This document shows positions 26,280-33,891 of a DNA stretch of 64,000 nt, one piece after another. The DNA is from Hydrogenophaga sp. IBVHS1 (GTDB taxonomy: Bacteria > Pseudomonadota > Gammaproteobacteria > Burkholderiales > Burkholderiaceae_C). The stretch spans positions 248,001-312,000 of the forward strand of contig NZ_NFUU01000002.1 of assembly GCF_002127265.1 (NCBI RefSeq). The letters are read 5' to 3'. The notes beneath the pieces were generated by a model. That model was not told the origin of the DNA, made no database searches, and saw only the letters and a list, made by a program, of their open reading frames with translations. The position numbers and the translations under genes were made by a program. How positions within the stretch are numbered: the first letter of the stretch is position 1; each line of letters begins with the position of its first letter.

Positions 26280-27035
26280 TCAGCGTTGCCGGTCCCAGCG
26301 GTTGTCGTTGTTGTTGCCGCGGTGGTTGTCCCAGCGGTTGTTGTCGCGGTGGTCGTGGCGGTCATGGCGCCGGCCATCGTCGCGGCGCGGGTCGTAATAG
26401 CCCGGGCCCCAACGGTAACCATGGATCGGCACCACGGCTTGTCCGCCGTAGGGGTAGTACTGCGTGCCGATGGTGATGCGGGTGGTGGGCTCCACGTATT
26501 GCACCTGCGGGCGATAAGCCGGGTAGGTCACGACCGGTGGCGGGGGTGGCATGGCGTCTGCCGGCGTCACGTTCAGGCGCACAAAGCGGCCAGGGTCCTG
26601 CGGCATCTGCACGCGGTACTGGCGGCCAGCGTATTCGTAGACCACGTCGTAGGAAACCGGGCGGTTTTCGTAGTAGGTCTGCGTGCTGCACTGGCGGTAG
26701 GTTTCGGTCTGGGGCTGACCGGGGCCTTCGACGCGGTTGCCGACGATGGCGCCACCGATCAGGCCGATCACCGTGGCGGCGGCTCGGCCGCTGCCGTTGC
26801 CGATGGCATTGCCCATGGCGCCGCCGGCGATGCCGCCGATGAGCGCGCCGGCGCCAGACTTCTGGCCCTGGTAGGTCACGCTTTCATCGCTGCAGACCTC
26901 ACGTGGCACGGCCACTTGCTGGATCACCGGCGTGCTGCTGATGACGCGGCCTTGTTCTTCCTGAGCCTGTGCGAGGCCACTGCCGGCCAAGGCAAGCAGG
27001 CCGGTCATCACGGGAATCAGAGCGGGGGTTTTCAT
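26280..27035 (-). CDS. Exported glycine-zipper (2TM) protein
   Basis: 251 residues with a Sec signal peptide (MKTPALIPVMTGLLALAGSG, cleavage after AQA). Residues ~60–100 form a glycine-zipper repeat (GALIGGIAGGAMGNAIGNGS) of the type found in outer-membrane lipoprotein-like proteins. A proline-rich linker follows, and the last ~40 residues are strongly enriched in Asp, Arg, His, Asn and Trp. No lipobox Cys is evident at the cleavage site. Probably a periplasmic or outer-membrane-associated structural protein; exact role unknown. Confidence 0.75.
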   Translation of the reverse strand: MKTPALIPVMTGLLALAGSGLAQAQEEQGRVISSTPVIQQVAVPREVCSDESVTYQGQKSGAGALIGGIAGGAMGNAIGNGSGRAAATVIGLIGGAIVGNRVEGPGQPQTETYRQCSTQTYYENRPVSYDVVYEYAGRQYRVQMPQDPGRFVRLNVTPADAMPPPPPVVTYPAYRPQVQYVEPTTRITIGTQYYPYGGQAVVPIHGYRWGPGYYDPRRDDGRRHDRHDHRDNNRWDNHRGNNNDNRWDRQR

Positions 27036-27080
27036 GGGGGAACTCCTGATGGGGGTAGTCTGAACTCTGCGCCCGCTGTG

Positions 27081-28946
27081 TCAAGCCGGCATGCGCTCTT
27101 TGTAAATATTCGTTGCAGCTTCGTGAGAAATGCCCAGCAGGTCACACGCCAGCGCTTCCGCCACCTTCAGGCCGTCCACGCCAGCCGAAAGAATGCCCCC
27201 CGCATAGCCGGCGCCTTCGCCGGCCGGGTAGAGGCCGCGCGTGTTCAGGCTCTGGTGGTCGGCGCCGCGCGTGATGCGCAGCGGCGATGAAGTGCGGGTT
27301 TCCACTCCGGTGAGCACGGCGTCTGCCATGTCGTAGCCCCGGATCTTGCGGCCGAACACCGGCAACGCCTCGCGCATGGCCTCGATGGCGTAGGCGGGCA
27401 GGGCGGGCGCCAGATCGCCAAGGTTCACCCCCGGCTGGTACGACGGCTCCACGGCGCCGAGCGCGCTGGAGGCCTGCTGTTTCAGGAAATCCCCCACCAG
27501 TTGCCCGGGCGCGTTGTAGTTGTTGCCGCCGAGCTGGTAGGCGCGGGCCTCGAGCGTTCGCTGCAGCACGATGCCGGCCAGGGGGTGTGTCGTGCCCTGT
27601 CGTGCCAGTGTGCGGGCCTGGTCGGCGTAGCGTGAACCATCCACCTCGCCGAACGCAGCGGCCCAGAGCGGCTGATCCTGTGGAAAAGTCAACGGGAAAT
27701 CGGCGGGCTCGATGCCCACCACCAGGCCCGCGTTGGCGTTGCGCTCGTTGCGCGAGTACTGGCTCATGCCGTTGGTCACCACGCGGCCGGGCTCGGAGGT
27801 GGCGGCCACCACCATGCCGCCCGGGCACATGCAGAAGCTGTAGACCGTGCGCCCGTTCTTTGCGTGGTGCACCAGCTTGTAGTCGGCTGCGCCCAGCAGC
27901 GGGTGCCCGGCGTGTCGGCCCCAGCGCGCGCGGTCGATCAAGCCCTGCGGGTGCTCGATGCGAAAGCCCACCGAGAACGGCTTGGCTTCCATGAACACGC
28001 CCGCGTCCCACAGCTGCGCAAAGGTGTCGCGCGAGCTGTGGCCTGGCGCCAGCACCACGCGCCGCGCCGCCAGCTTGAACGATTCGCCGGTGTCCAGGCG
28101 CTTCACGCTCAGCGCGGCCACGCGTTGCGCCGCACCTTCGGGAGCCAGCTCGAATCCCTGTACCTGGTGCTGGAAGCGGATCTCACCGCCGAGCGCAACG
28201 ATCTTCTCGCGCATGGCCTCGACCACGCGCACCAGCTTGAAGGTGCCAATGTGCGGGTGCGCGGTGTAAAGAATTTCGGGTGGCGCGCCGGCTTCAACAA
28301 ACTCGTGCATGACCTTGCGGCCCAGAAAACGCGGGTCTTTGATCTGGCTGTAGAGCTTGCCGTCGGAAAACAGCCCGGCACCCCCTTCGCCATACTGCAC
28401 ATTGCTTTCGGGGTTGAGCACATGGCGGCGCCACAGGCCCCAGGTGTCTTTGGTGCGTTCGCGCACCGGCTTGCCGCGCTCGAGCACGATCGGCTTCAGC
28501 CCCATCTGTGCCAGTGCCAGCGCGGCGAACAGGCCGCAGGGTCCGAGCCCCACCACCACGGGCCGATCGGCTTCGTCGGTCGGCCAGTTCGCAGGCGCGC
28601 GCCCGGGCGGGTGCCATGCCATGTCGGGTGTGGGTTGCACATGCGGCTTGCCCGCGTGTTGCGCCAGCAACGTGGCTTCCTGCGCCGGGTCGCCCAGCGC
28701 CACATCGACGATGTAGACCGCCAGCAGGTCCGCCTTGCGCGCGTCGAAACTGCGTTTGAAAACCTGCAGTTCCGCAATGGCTTGTCTGTCGATGCCCAGG
28801 GCGGCAGCCGCCAGTTTCGTCAGCGCGTCCACGGGGTGCGGTGGCGGTTCGCGGTCGAGGTCGGTCTCGGCGGGTGCGTCGGCAGCGCGGCGGTGTTCCG
28901 CTGGCACGTCGGCCAGCGGCAGCTTGAGTTCGGAGAGTCGGATCAT
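27081..28946 (-). CDS. FAD-dependent dehydrogenase of the COG2509 type
   Basis: 621-residue flavoprotein. A short N-terminal domain (~1–120) precedes an FAD-binding Rossmann motif (VVVGLGPCGLFAALALAQMG) and an ESNVQYGEGGAGLFSDGKLY segment typical of this uncharacterised family. C-terminal segments FCMCPGGMVVAA and ALPVFGRKIRGYDMADAVLTG complete the fold. No membrane segment or partner is evident. The physiological substrate is unknown. Start MIRLSELKLPL at 28946; 127 bases separate it from the divergent DUF2239 gene. Confidence 0.85.
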   Translation of the reverse strand: MIRLSELKLPLADVPAEHRRAADAPAETDLDREPPPHPVDALTKLAAAALGIDRQAIAELQVFKRSFDARKADLLAVYIVDVALGDPAQEATLLAQHAGKPHVQPTPDMAWHPPGRAPANWPTDEADRPVVVGLGPCGLFAALALAQMGLKPIVLERGKPVRERTKDTWGLWRRHVLNPESNVQYGEGGAGLFSDGKLYSQIKDPRFLGRKVMHEFVEAGAPPEILYTAHPHIGTFKLVRVVEAMREKIVALGGEIRFQHQVQGFELAPEGAAQRVAALSVKRLDTGESFKLAARRVVLAPGHSSRDTFAQLWDAGVFMEAKPFSVGFRIEHPQGLIDRARWGRHAGHPLLGAADYKLVHHAKNGRTVYSFCMCPGGMVVAATSEPGRVVTNGMSQYSRNERNANAGLVVGIEPADFPLTFPQDQPLWAAAFGEVDGSRYADQARTLARQGTTHPLAGIVLQRTLEARAYQLGGNNYNAPGQLVGDFLKQQASSALGAVEPSYQPGVNLGDLAPALPAYAIEAMREALPVFGRKIRGYDMADAVLTGVETRTSSPLRITRGADHQSLNTRGLYPAGEGAGYAGGILSAGVDGLKVAEALACDLLGISHEAATNIYKERMPA

Positions 28947-29034
28947 GTGTCGTGGGGCTTGTGTTGATCAAGCAGATGACGGAGGCCGCGTATTGTCGCC
29001 AATGCCTGGTCGATCCAGGCGGTGCCTCTAAATA

Positions 29035-29066
29035 ACCCGGGTAAAAATAATAAACCCGGGTATAAT
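29035..29066 (+). promoter_or_regulatory. Promoter with twin ACCCGGGT operators, leaderless DUF2239 gene
   Basis: Two identical 8-bp palindromes, ACCCGGGT at 29035–29042 and 29054–29061, are centred 19 bases apart. A perfect TATAAT (29061–29066) abuts the second and ends seven bases before the ATG at 29074. The first palindrome covers where a -35 would be, and there is no recognisable TTGACA-like hexamer. This suggests a regulator that either blocks or activates the promoter. A further inverted repeat, GCCTGG-N5-CCAGGC, lies at 29004–29020. Confidence 0.6.
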
Positions 29067-29073
29067 TCAGCGC

Positions 29074-29649
29074 ATGACTGCCTCCAGCTCCCCTTCCTGC
29101 ACCGCCTTCCTGGGCGCGCGCCGCGTGGCCTTCGGCACCTATGAAGCCGTCGCGAAAACCCTCGCTTCGCTCGACCCCTCCGCCGGTGGGGTGCTGGTCT
29201 TCGACGACGCCACCGGTGCGCAGGTCGATCATCCCTGGCCACCGGGTTACCCCGAGTTGCCCAGCAGAGCGGCCTCCCCCCCAGTGCCGGCGACCGGGCC
29301 GCAAGTCGGGCGGCCGCGCATGGGCGTGGTGGCGCGCGAGGTGACCCTGTTGCCGCGCCACTGGGAATGGCTGGCGCAACAACCCGGTGGCGCGTCAGCA
29401 GCGTTGCGGCGCCTGGTCGAGGAAGCCCGTCGCGTCCATGGGGATCGCGATGGCCAGCGGATCGCCAAGGAGCGGGCTTACCGCTTCATGAGCGCCATTG
29501 CGGGCGGTTTCGCGGGCTTTGAGGAAGCGTCGCGCGCGCTCTTCGCCCAGGACGCCGAAGCCTTTGCTCAGCGCATCGCAGACTGGCCACCCGACGTGCA
29601 GGCGCATCTGTCCTGGCTGGCCCGAGACGCCTTCGCACTCGCGGTCTGA
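29074..29649 (+). CDS. DUF2239 family protein
   Basis: 191 residues matching my recollection of DUF2239 (GRPRMGVVAREVTLLPRHWEW and GGASAALRRLVEEAR). Soluble, no signal peptide. The arginine-rich middle and helical C-terminal half resemble small DNA- or ligand-associated proteins, but function is unknown. It is preceded by an unusually clear promoter with two palindromes and no Shine-Dalgarno. The MATE exporter starts 27 bases after its stop, so the two are likely co-transcribed. Confidence 0.8.
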   Translation: MTASSSPSCTAFLGARRVAFGTYEAVAKTLASLDPSAGGVLVFDDATGAQVDHPWPPGYPELPSRAASPPVPATGPQVGRPRMGVVAREVTLLPRHWEWLAQQPGGASAALRRLVEEARRVHGDRDGQRIAKERAYRFMSAIAGGFAGFEEASRALFAQDAEAFAQRIADWPPDVQAHLSWLARDAFALAV

Positions 29650-29676
29650 CGTTCAACGTTTCTTTTCTGGAATCAC

Positions 29677-31038
29677 ATGGTCCCGCAGCACCCTGTCCAG
29701 CGCCCGCTCTGGCGCGTCTACCTCGTTTTTCTCCTGCCCATGGTGTTGTCCAATATCCTGCAGGGGCTGTCGGGCACGATCAATGGCATCTATATCGGCC
29801 AGATGCTGGGCACGCACGCGCTGGCGGCGGTCTCGGGCATGTTCCCGATCGTTTTCTTCTTCATTTCGCTCGTGATCGGCATCGGCGCGGGCGCGTCGGT
29901 GTTGATCGGCCAGGCCTGGGGTGCGCGCGAACCGCACAAGGTGAAAGCCATTGCGGGCACCGCACTGGTGCTGGGTGGCTTGATCGGCCTCGTCGCGGCT
30001 GGGCTGGGCTTGCTGGTGGCGCGCCCTGCCATGCAGGCGCTGGGCACGCCGCTGGATGTGATCGACGACGCCGTGGCCTACGCCCGCGTGGTGCTGCTCA
30101 TCATGCCGCTGCTGCTGGTGTTCATTCTGTTCACCCAGTTGCTGCGCGGCGTGAGCGACACCGTGTCGCCGCTGCTGGCGTTGCTGCTGTCGACCACGCT
30201 GGGCTTGCTGCTCACGCCGGCGCTTATCAAGGGCTGGCTGGGTCTGCCGCCGCTGGGCATTCAAAGTGCGGCCTACGCGGGGCTGGTGTCCTACGCCGTG
30301 GCGCTGGGTTTTCTGGTGTGGCGGCTGCGCCGCCTGCGTCACGTGCTGGCGTTCGACCGCGAGTTGCTGGCCGCCTTGAAGCTGGACCGCGCCATCCTCG
30401 CCAAAGTGATGCGCATCGGTCTGCCCACGGGCTTGCAGATGGTGGTGATTTCCCTGTCGGAGCTGGTGATCCTGGCGCTGGTGAACGGCCACGGCTCTCA
30501 GGCCACGGCAGCGTATGGCGCGGTCACGCAGATCGTGAACTACGTGCAGTTCCCGGCACTGTCGATTGCCATCACGGCGTCGATCCTGGCGGCGCAGTCC
30601 ATCGGAGCGGGCCGGGTCGACCGCCTGGGCGCGATCCTGCGCACCGGGCTGTGGCTCAATGCGGCGCTCACCGGCGGCCTGGTGCTGCTGGGTTATGCGC
30701 TCTCGCACAGCCTGCTGGGCCTGTTCCTCACCGAGCCCGGGGTGCGCGTGCAGGCCGAGCAATTGCTCCACATCATGCTGTGGAGCATCCTGGCCTTCGG
30801 CTTCCAGGCGGTGGTGGGCGGCATCATGCGCGCCAGTGGCGTGGTGCTCGTCCCCATGGCGATCTCCATCTTCTGCATCCTTGGCATCCAGCTCCCTGCG
30901 GCCTACGCGCTCGACGCCTACATGGGCTTGCCGGGTGTGTGGGTGGCATTTCCGGTGGCCTATGTGGCCATGCTCGTGCTGCAGACGGCCTACTACCGGC
31001 TGGTGTGGCGCCACCGCAAGATCGAGCGCCTCGTCTGA
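29677..31038 (+). CDS. MATE-family multidrug efflux transporter
   Basis: 453-residue exporter with about twelve hydrophobic helices in two halves, the standard MATE length. Typical segments are LPMVLSNILQGLSGTINGIY in helix 1 and GIGAGASVLIGQAWGARE in helix 2. It uses a sodium or proton gradient to export cationic compounds. It follows the DUF2239 gene at 27 bases, raising the idea that the twin-operator promoter controls an efflux pair. rnpB begins 33 bases after its stop. Confidence 0.92.
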   Translation: MVPQHPVQRPLWRVYLVFLLPMVLSNILQGLSGTINGIYIGQMLGTHALAAVSGMFPIVFFFISLVIGIGAGASVLIGQAWGAREPHKVKAIAGTALVLGGLIGLVAAGLGLLVARPAMQALGTPLDVIDDAVAYARVVLLIMPLLLVFILFTQLLRGVSDTVSPLLALLLSTTLGLLLTPALIKGWLGLPPLGIQSAAYAGLVSYAVALGFLVWRLRRLRHVLAFDRELLAALKLDRAILAKVMRIGLPTGLQMVVISLSELVILALVNGHGSQATAAYGAVTQIVNYVQFPALSIAITASILAAQSIGAGRVDRLGAILRTGLWLNAALTGGLVLLGYALSHSLLGLFLTEPGVRVQAEQLLHIMLWSILAFGFQAVVGGIMRASGVVLVPMAISIFCILGIQLPAAYALDAYMGLPGVWVAFPVAYVAMLVLQTAYYRLVWRHRKIERLV

Positions 31039-31056
31039 GCGATTCCGAACGCAGGG

Positions 31057-31062
31057 GATAAT
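31057..31062 (+). promoter_or_regulatory. -10 element of rnpB
   Basis: GATAAT, with eight bases between it and the predicted 5' end of the RNase P RNA at 31071. A reference for judging the leaderless promoters in this window. Confidence 0.6.
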
Positions 31063-31070
31063 CGCGCGGT

Positions 31071-31416
31071 GAAGCGCACCAGGCCGTCGCTGGCACGATA
31101 CCCCGAAAGGGAGTGCTGGAGGAACGTCCGGACTGCACAGGACAGCGTAGGAGGTAACACCTCTCCACCGACAAGCTCTGAGAGTTCGCTCGATGGGCCC
31201 TAAGGTGAGGATCAGAGCAACAGAGACGAGCCGATTCAGTTCGGGTGAAACGGGCAATCTCTACGCGCAGCAATACCAAATAGGCCAGCGTTGACGTGGT
31301 TCCGCGGAGCTGGCGGGTAGGTAGCACCGAGCCGGGGGGTGACCCCCGGCCCAGATGAATGGCGGTCACATCCGGAGCAATCCGGATGCACAGAATCCGG
31401 CGTAACGGTGCGCTTC
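31071..31416 (+). ncRNA. rnpB: RNase P RNA (catalytic RNA of tRNA 5' maturation), class A
   Basis: The ends pair to form helix P1 (GAAGCGCACC with GGTGCGCTTC), setting the limits at about 346 bases. Conserved core segments occur in the bacterial order: GGAGGAACGTCCGGACTGCA near the start, the CAACAGAGA box, CAATACCAAATAGG, GGCCCAGATGAATG and CACAGAATCCGGC near the end. It combines with the protein RnpA to cleave the 5' leader from pre-tRNAs. A TTTTT run just after P1 (31421–31425) probably ends transcription. Confidence 0.95.
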
Positions 31417-31432
31417 ACACTTTTTCTGCCAC

Positions 31433-32521
31433 TCAGGGCTGCCGATCGCGCACGTACACGATCGCCTCCGCCCGCGTGCGCACGCCCAGCTTGTCGAAGA
31501 TGCTCGACACCTGGTTGCGCACCGTCTTCTCGCTCTTGTTCAACCGCTGCGCGATGGCGGGGTTGTCCAGGCCAAGGGCCACGAGGTGCAAGACCTCGCG
31601 CTCGGCCAGCGTCAGCGCCGCACCGCCGGCGTCTTCGGCCGCATCGACCTTCGCGGTGCCCAGAAAGGCACGCAGCTCCGCCAGGAAAGTGGACCACGCC
31701 GGCTCGGTGTCCAGCAGCACGTGGTTGTCGCTGTCCAGCGGCACGAAGCGAGCCCCCGGGATCAGCGCGGCCAGCCGCAGCCCTTCGTCGAACGGCACGC
31801 GCGCATCGCCACGCGCATGCAGCACCAGCGTGGGCACGCGCAACTGGCGCGCCAGGTCGGTCACGTCGACGCGGTGGAACGCATCGAGCGTGCGGGCAGC
31901 GTTCTCGGGGCTGGCGGTCAGGCGCTCCAGTTCGTTCCACCACTGGTGCTGCGCTGGCGTGCCGCCTGGGATGAACTGGTTGGTGAACACCTGGCGGAAG
32001 GCCGCGTTGTCGCGCCCCCAGCCCAGGCGAATCAGGTTGACCAGGGTCTCGGCTTCCAGCCGCTCGGCGTCGCTGGTGGCGCGTTGCAGTGCGCCGCGCG
32101 CGTAGGCGCCGGGCAGGACGAGGTGCGACACTTTGTCGGGGTGGCGCACCGCGTAGGCGATCGCCACTGCGCCGCCTTGCGACATGCCGATCAGCGGGAA
32201 GCGGCGCAGGCCCAGGCTGTCGACCACGGCTTCGAGGTCGCCGACCCAGGCGTCGAGCGAGAAGTCGGCCACCGAGCTGTCGGACAGGCCGCAGCCGCGC
32301 TGGTCGTAGCGGATGTAGTAGTGGTCGCGGGCGAGTTCGGCCAGCCAGGGTCGCCAGACCGGGCTGTGCAGGTCGTGCTCGACATGGCTCAGCCAGTGCG
32401 CGGCACGCAGCAGCGGCGGGCCAGAGCCGATCGACGCGATCGCGATGCGCGTGCCATCGGTCGCGGTGCAGAAGCGCAGGCTCTGACGCGGGTTCGAGGG
32501 CGGACGCTGAACAGCGGGCAT
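31433..32521 (-). CDS. Alpha/beta-hydrolase–LuxR fusion transcriptional regulator
   Basis: 362 residues. Residues ~15–290 are an alpha/beta-hydrolase with a complete candidate triad: Ser114 (GMSQGG), Asp239 (HARGDARVPF) and His267 (DSDNHVLLD). Residues ~300–352 are a LuxR/GerE helix-turn-helix (LTLAEREVLHLVALGLDNPA, EKTVRNQVSSIFDKLG). No membrane or response-regulator receiver domain. It is probably a one-component regulator that binds or hydrolyses a small molecule through the hydrolase domain. I chose the start at 32521; a longer frame overlaps the divergent di-iron gene, its likely target. Its stop is 16 bases from the rnpB end. Confidence 0.85.
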   Translation of the reverse strand: MPAVQRPPSNPRQSLRFCTATDGTRIAIASIGSGPPLLRAAHWLSHVEHDLHSPVWRPWLAELARDHYYIRYDQRGCGLSDSSVADFSLDAWVGDLEAVVDSLGLRRFPLIGMSQGGAVAIAYAVRHPDKVSHLVLPGAYARGALQRATSDAERLEAETLVNLIRLGWGRDNAAFRQVFTNQFIPGGTPAQHQWWNELERLTASPENAARTLDAFHRVDVTDLARQLRVPTLVLHARGDARVPFDEGLRLAALIPGARFVPLDSDNHVLLDTEPAWSTFLAELRAFLGTAKVDAAEDAGGAALTLAEREVLHLVALGLDNPAIAQRLNKSEKTVRNQVSSIFDKLGVRTRAEAIVYVRDRQP

Positions 32522-32582
32522 GCGCGATTGTCTCGCGCCTGGGTCGTCCGTCCCATGCCATGGAGCCTGCGATCTCCCCCGC

Positions 32583-32607
32583 TGAGGGATGCGGGACATC
32601 CGCCTCA
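32583..32607. promoter_or_regulatory. Imperfect palindrome between the hydrolase–LuxR regulator and the di-iron gene
   Basis: Outer arms TGAGG/CCTCA and inner arms GGATG/CATCC around a 5-base centre, with a small bulge, in the 157-base divergent gap. Candidate binding site for the LuxR domain of the adjacent regulator. Pairing is imperfect, so confidence is limited. Confidence 0.4.
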
Positions 32608-32678
32608 TGCGCCGGCGCTCGCACCGGTGAATCCTTGGCTCACGTCGACACGACGGATCCCACCCGAAAGGAAACACC

Positions 32679-33668
32679 ATGGAAACCCAAGCCATTCCCC
32701 TGGACATCTCTCGCTACGCGAGGACCATCGAAGTCTCGAAACGCATCCGCTGGGACATCGATCACGATGTGATCCGCGGCCGCAGCTTCGATCTGGACCA
32801 CACCTTCCTGCCCGACGGGCTGTCGCTGGCCGACGAATTGGCCTTCCTGAGCCCGGCCGAGCACCGCTTCCTGAGTCAGGTGCAGGGCCGCACCTACGCC
32901 AACATGTTCGGCGTGGTCGAGCGCTTCATCGGCGCGAAGATGCTGGAGGTGAGCCGCGACCACTGGCTTGGCGACCAGACCGCGCTGGAAGCCCTGGTGC
33001 GCTTCACCGACGAGGAGCTGAAACACCAGGAGCTGTTCCGCCGCATCGAGTTGCTGGTGGGCGCCGACATGCCGGCGGGCTACCGCTTCGACGTGTCAGC
33101 CAACGATGTGGCCGCCTTCGTGCTGGGCAAGTGCACCTGGGCCGTGCTGGCGCTGACCTGCCACATCGAGCTGTTCTCGCAGGCGCACTACCGCGCCAGC
33201 ATCGACGCCGCGCCAGACCTGTCGCCGCTCTTCAAGGATGTGTTCCTGTTCCACTGGAAGGAGGAATCGCAGCACGCGATCATCGACGAGCTGGAATGGC
33301 AACGTGAAGACGCCAGACTGGCGTCCGAAGCAGAACGCGATGCGGCGGTGGACGACCTGATCGCACTGGTCGGCGGCGTCGACGGCATCCTGCAGGCGCA
33401 GGCCCAGGCCGATGCGACGTACTTTTTGACAACCATCGGAATGGCCGGACACAGCGAGCGCGCCGAGCAGATGAACGCCACGGTGCTGAAGGCCTACCGC
33501 TGGCAGTACATCGTTTCCGGCACCCTGGAGCCGCGCTTCCAGACACTGCTGGGCAGACTGGTGAGTTCAGCGCAGATGGCACGCATCCAGGCCGCGCTGG
33601 CGCCGCTGAGCTACGCGGTACCGGCGCGCGCGGAGGCGATGAACGCGATGAGAGCCACGGTGCACTGA
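32679..33668 (+). CDS. Ferritin-like di-iron protein (AurF/oxygenase-like)
   Basis: 329 residues, almost certainly all-helical. Two E-E-x-x-H motifs are present at residues 112–116 (EELKH) and 195–199 (EESQH), with further glutamates at 81 (VVERF) and 164 (HIELF) at the spacing expected for the four-helix di-iron fold. This suggests an oxygen-activating enzyme (N-oxygenase, desaturase or hydroxylase) rather than a storage ferritin. A good AAGGA Shine-Dalgarno precedes the ATG. It is transcribed divergently from a hydrolase–LuxR regulator, which suggests ligand-induced expression. The substrate is unknown. Confidence 0.7.
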   Translation: METQAIPLDISRYARTIEVSKRIRWDIDHDVIRGRSFDLDHTFLPDGLSLADELAFLSPAEHRFLSQVQGRTYANMFGVVERFIGAKMLEVSRDHWLGDQTALEALVRFTDEELKHQELFRRIELLVGADMPAGYRFDVSANDVAAFVLGKCTWAVLALTCHIELFSQAHYRASIDAAPDLSPLFKDVFLFHWKEESQHAIIDELEWQREDARLASEAERDAAVDDLIALVGGVDGILQAQAQADATYFLTTIGMAGHSERAEQMNATVLKAYRWQYIVSGTLEPRFQTLLGRLVSSAQMARIQAALAPLSYAVPARAEAMNAMRATVH

Positions 33669-33726
33669 GGCCTCAAGCGCGTGGCTGACCTGCGTGGCGA
33701 GGAAGTTGCGAGGGCAGGATGCAACG

Positions 33727-33873
33727 TCAGGCTTCCGGGCTGTCGGTGTCGGTGCCGCCCCTCTTCAGCCAGACCCCGATGAGCGCGGCCGCCAGCGTGA
33801 AGACGCAGGGCCGCCCTCAGAAGTGGGAAGCGGCCTTGGCGAATTGGGAGTACCGGTTGGTGGACTTGGGCAT
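33727..33873 (-). pseudogene. Remnant of a low-affinity iron permease-family gene
   Basis: Translating minus from the ATG at 33873 gives MPKSTNRYSQFAKAASHF, then an in-frame TGA (33817–33819), then GRPCVFTLAAALIGVWLKR and a stop at 33727. The two parts together resemble the N-terminus of the low-affinity iron permease family (PF04120), whose members begin with a short basic segment, ...G-P-aliphatic helix...VW. The rest of the family's ~130 residues is missing. I read this as a decayed gene: one nonsense codon and loss of the 3' part. The resemblance is from memory, so moderate confidence. Confidence 0.5.
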
Positions 33874-33891
33874 GTCGGGCCTCGATGGCGG

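Noticed and set aside
31236-32624. 462-residue Arg-rich minus frame overlapping rnpB and the hydrolase–LuxR gene
   Set aside because: Frame-shifted shadow of the true 362-residue gene; its C-terminus would run into RNase P RNA.
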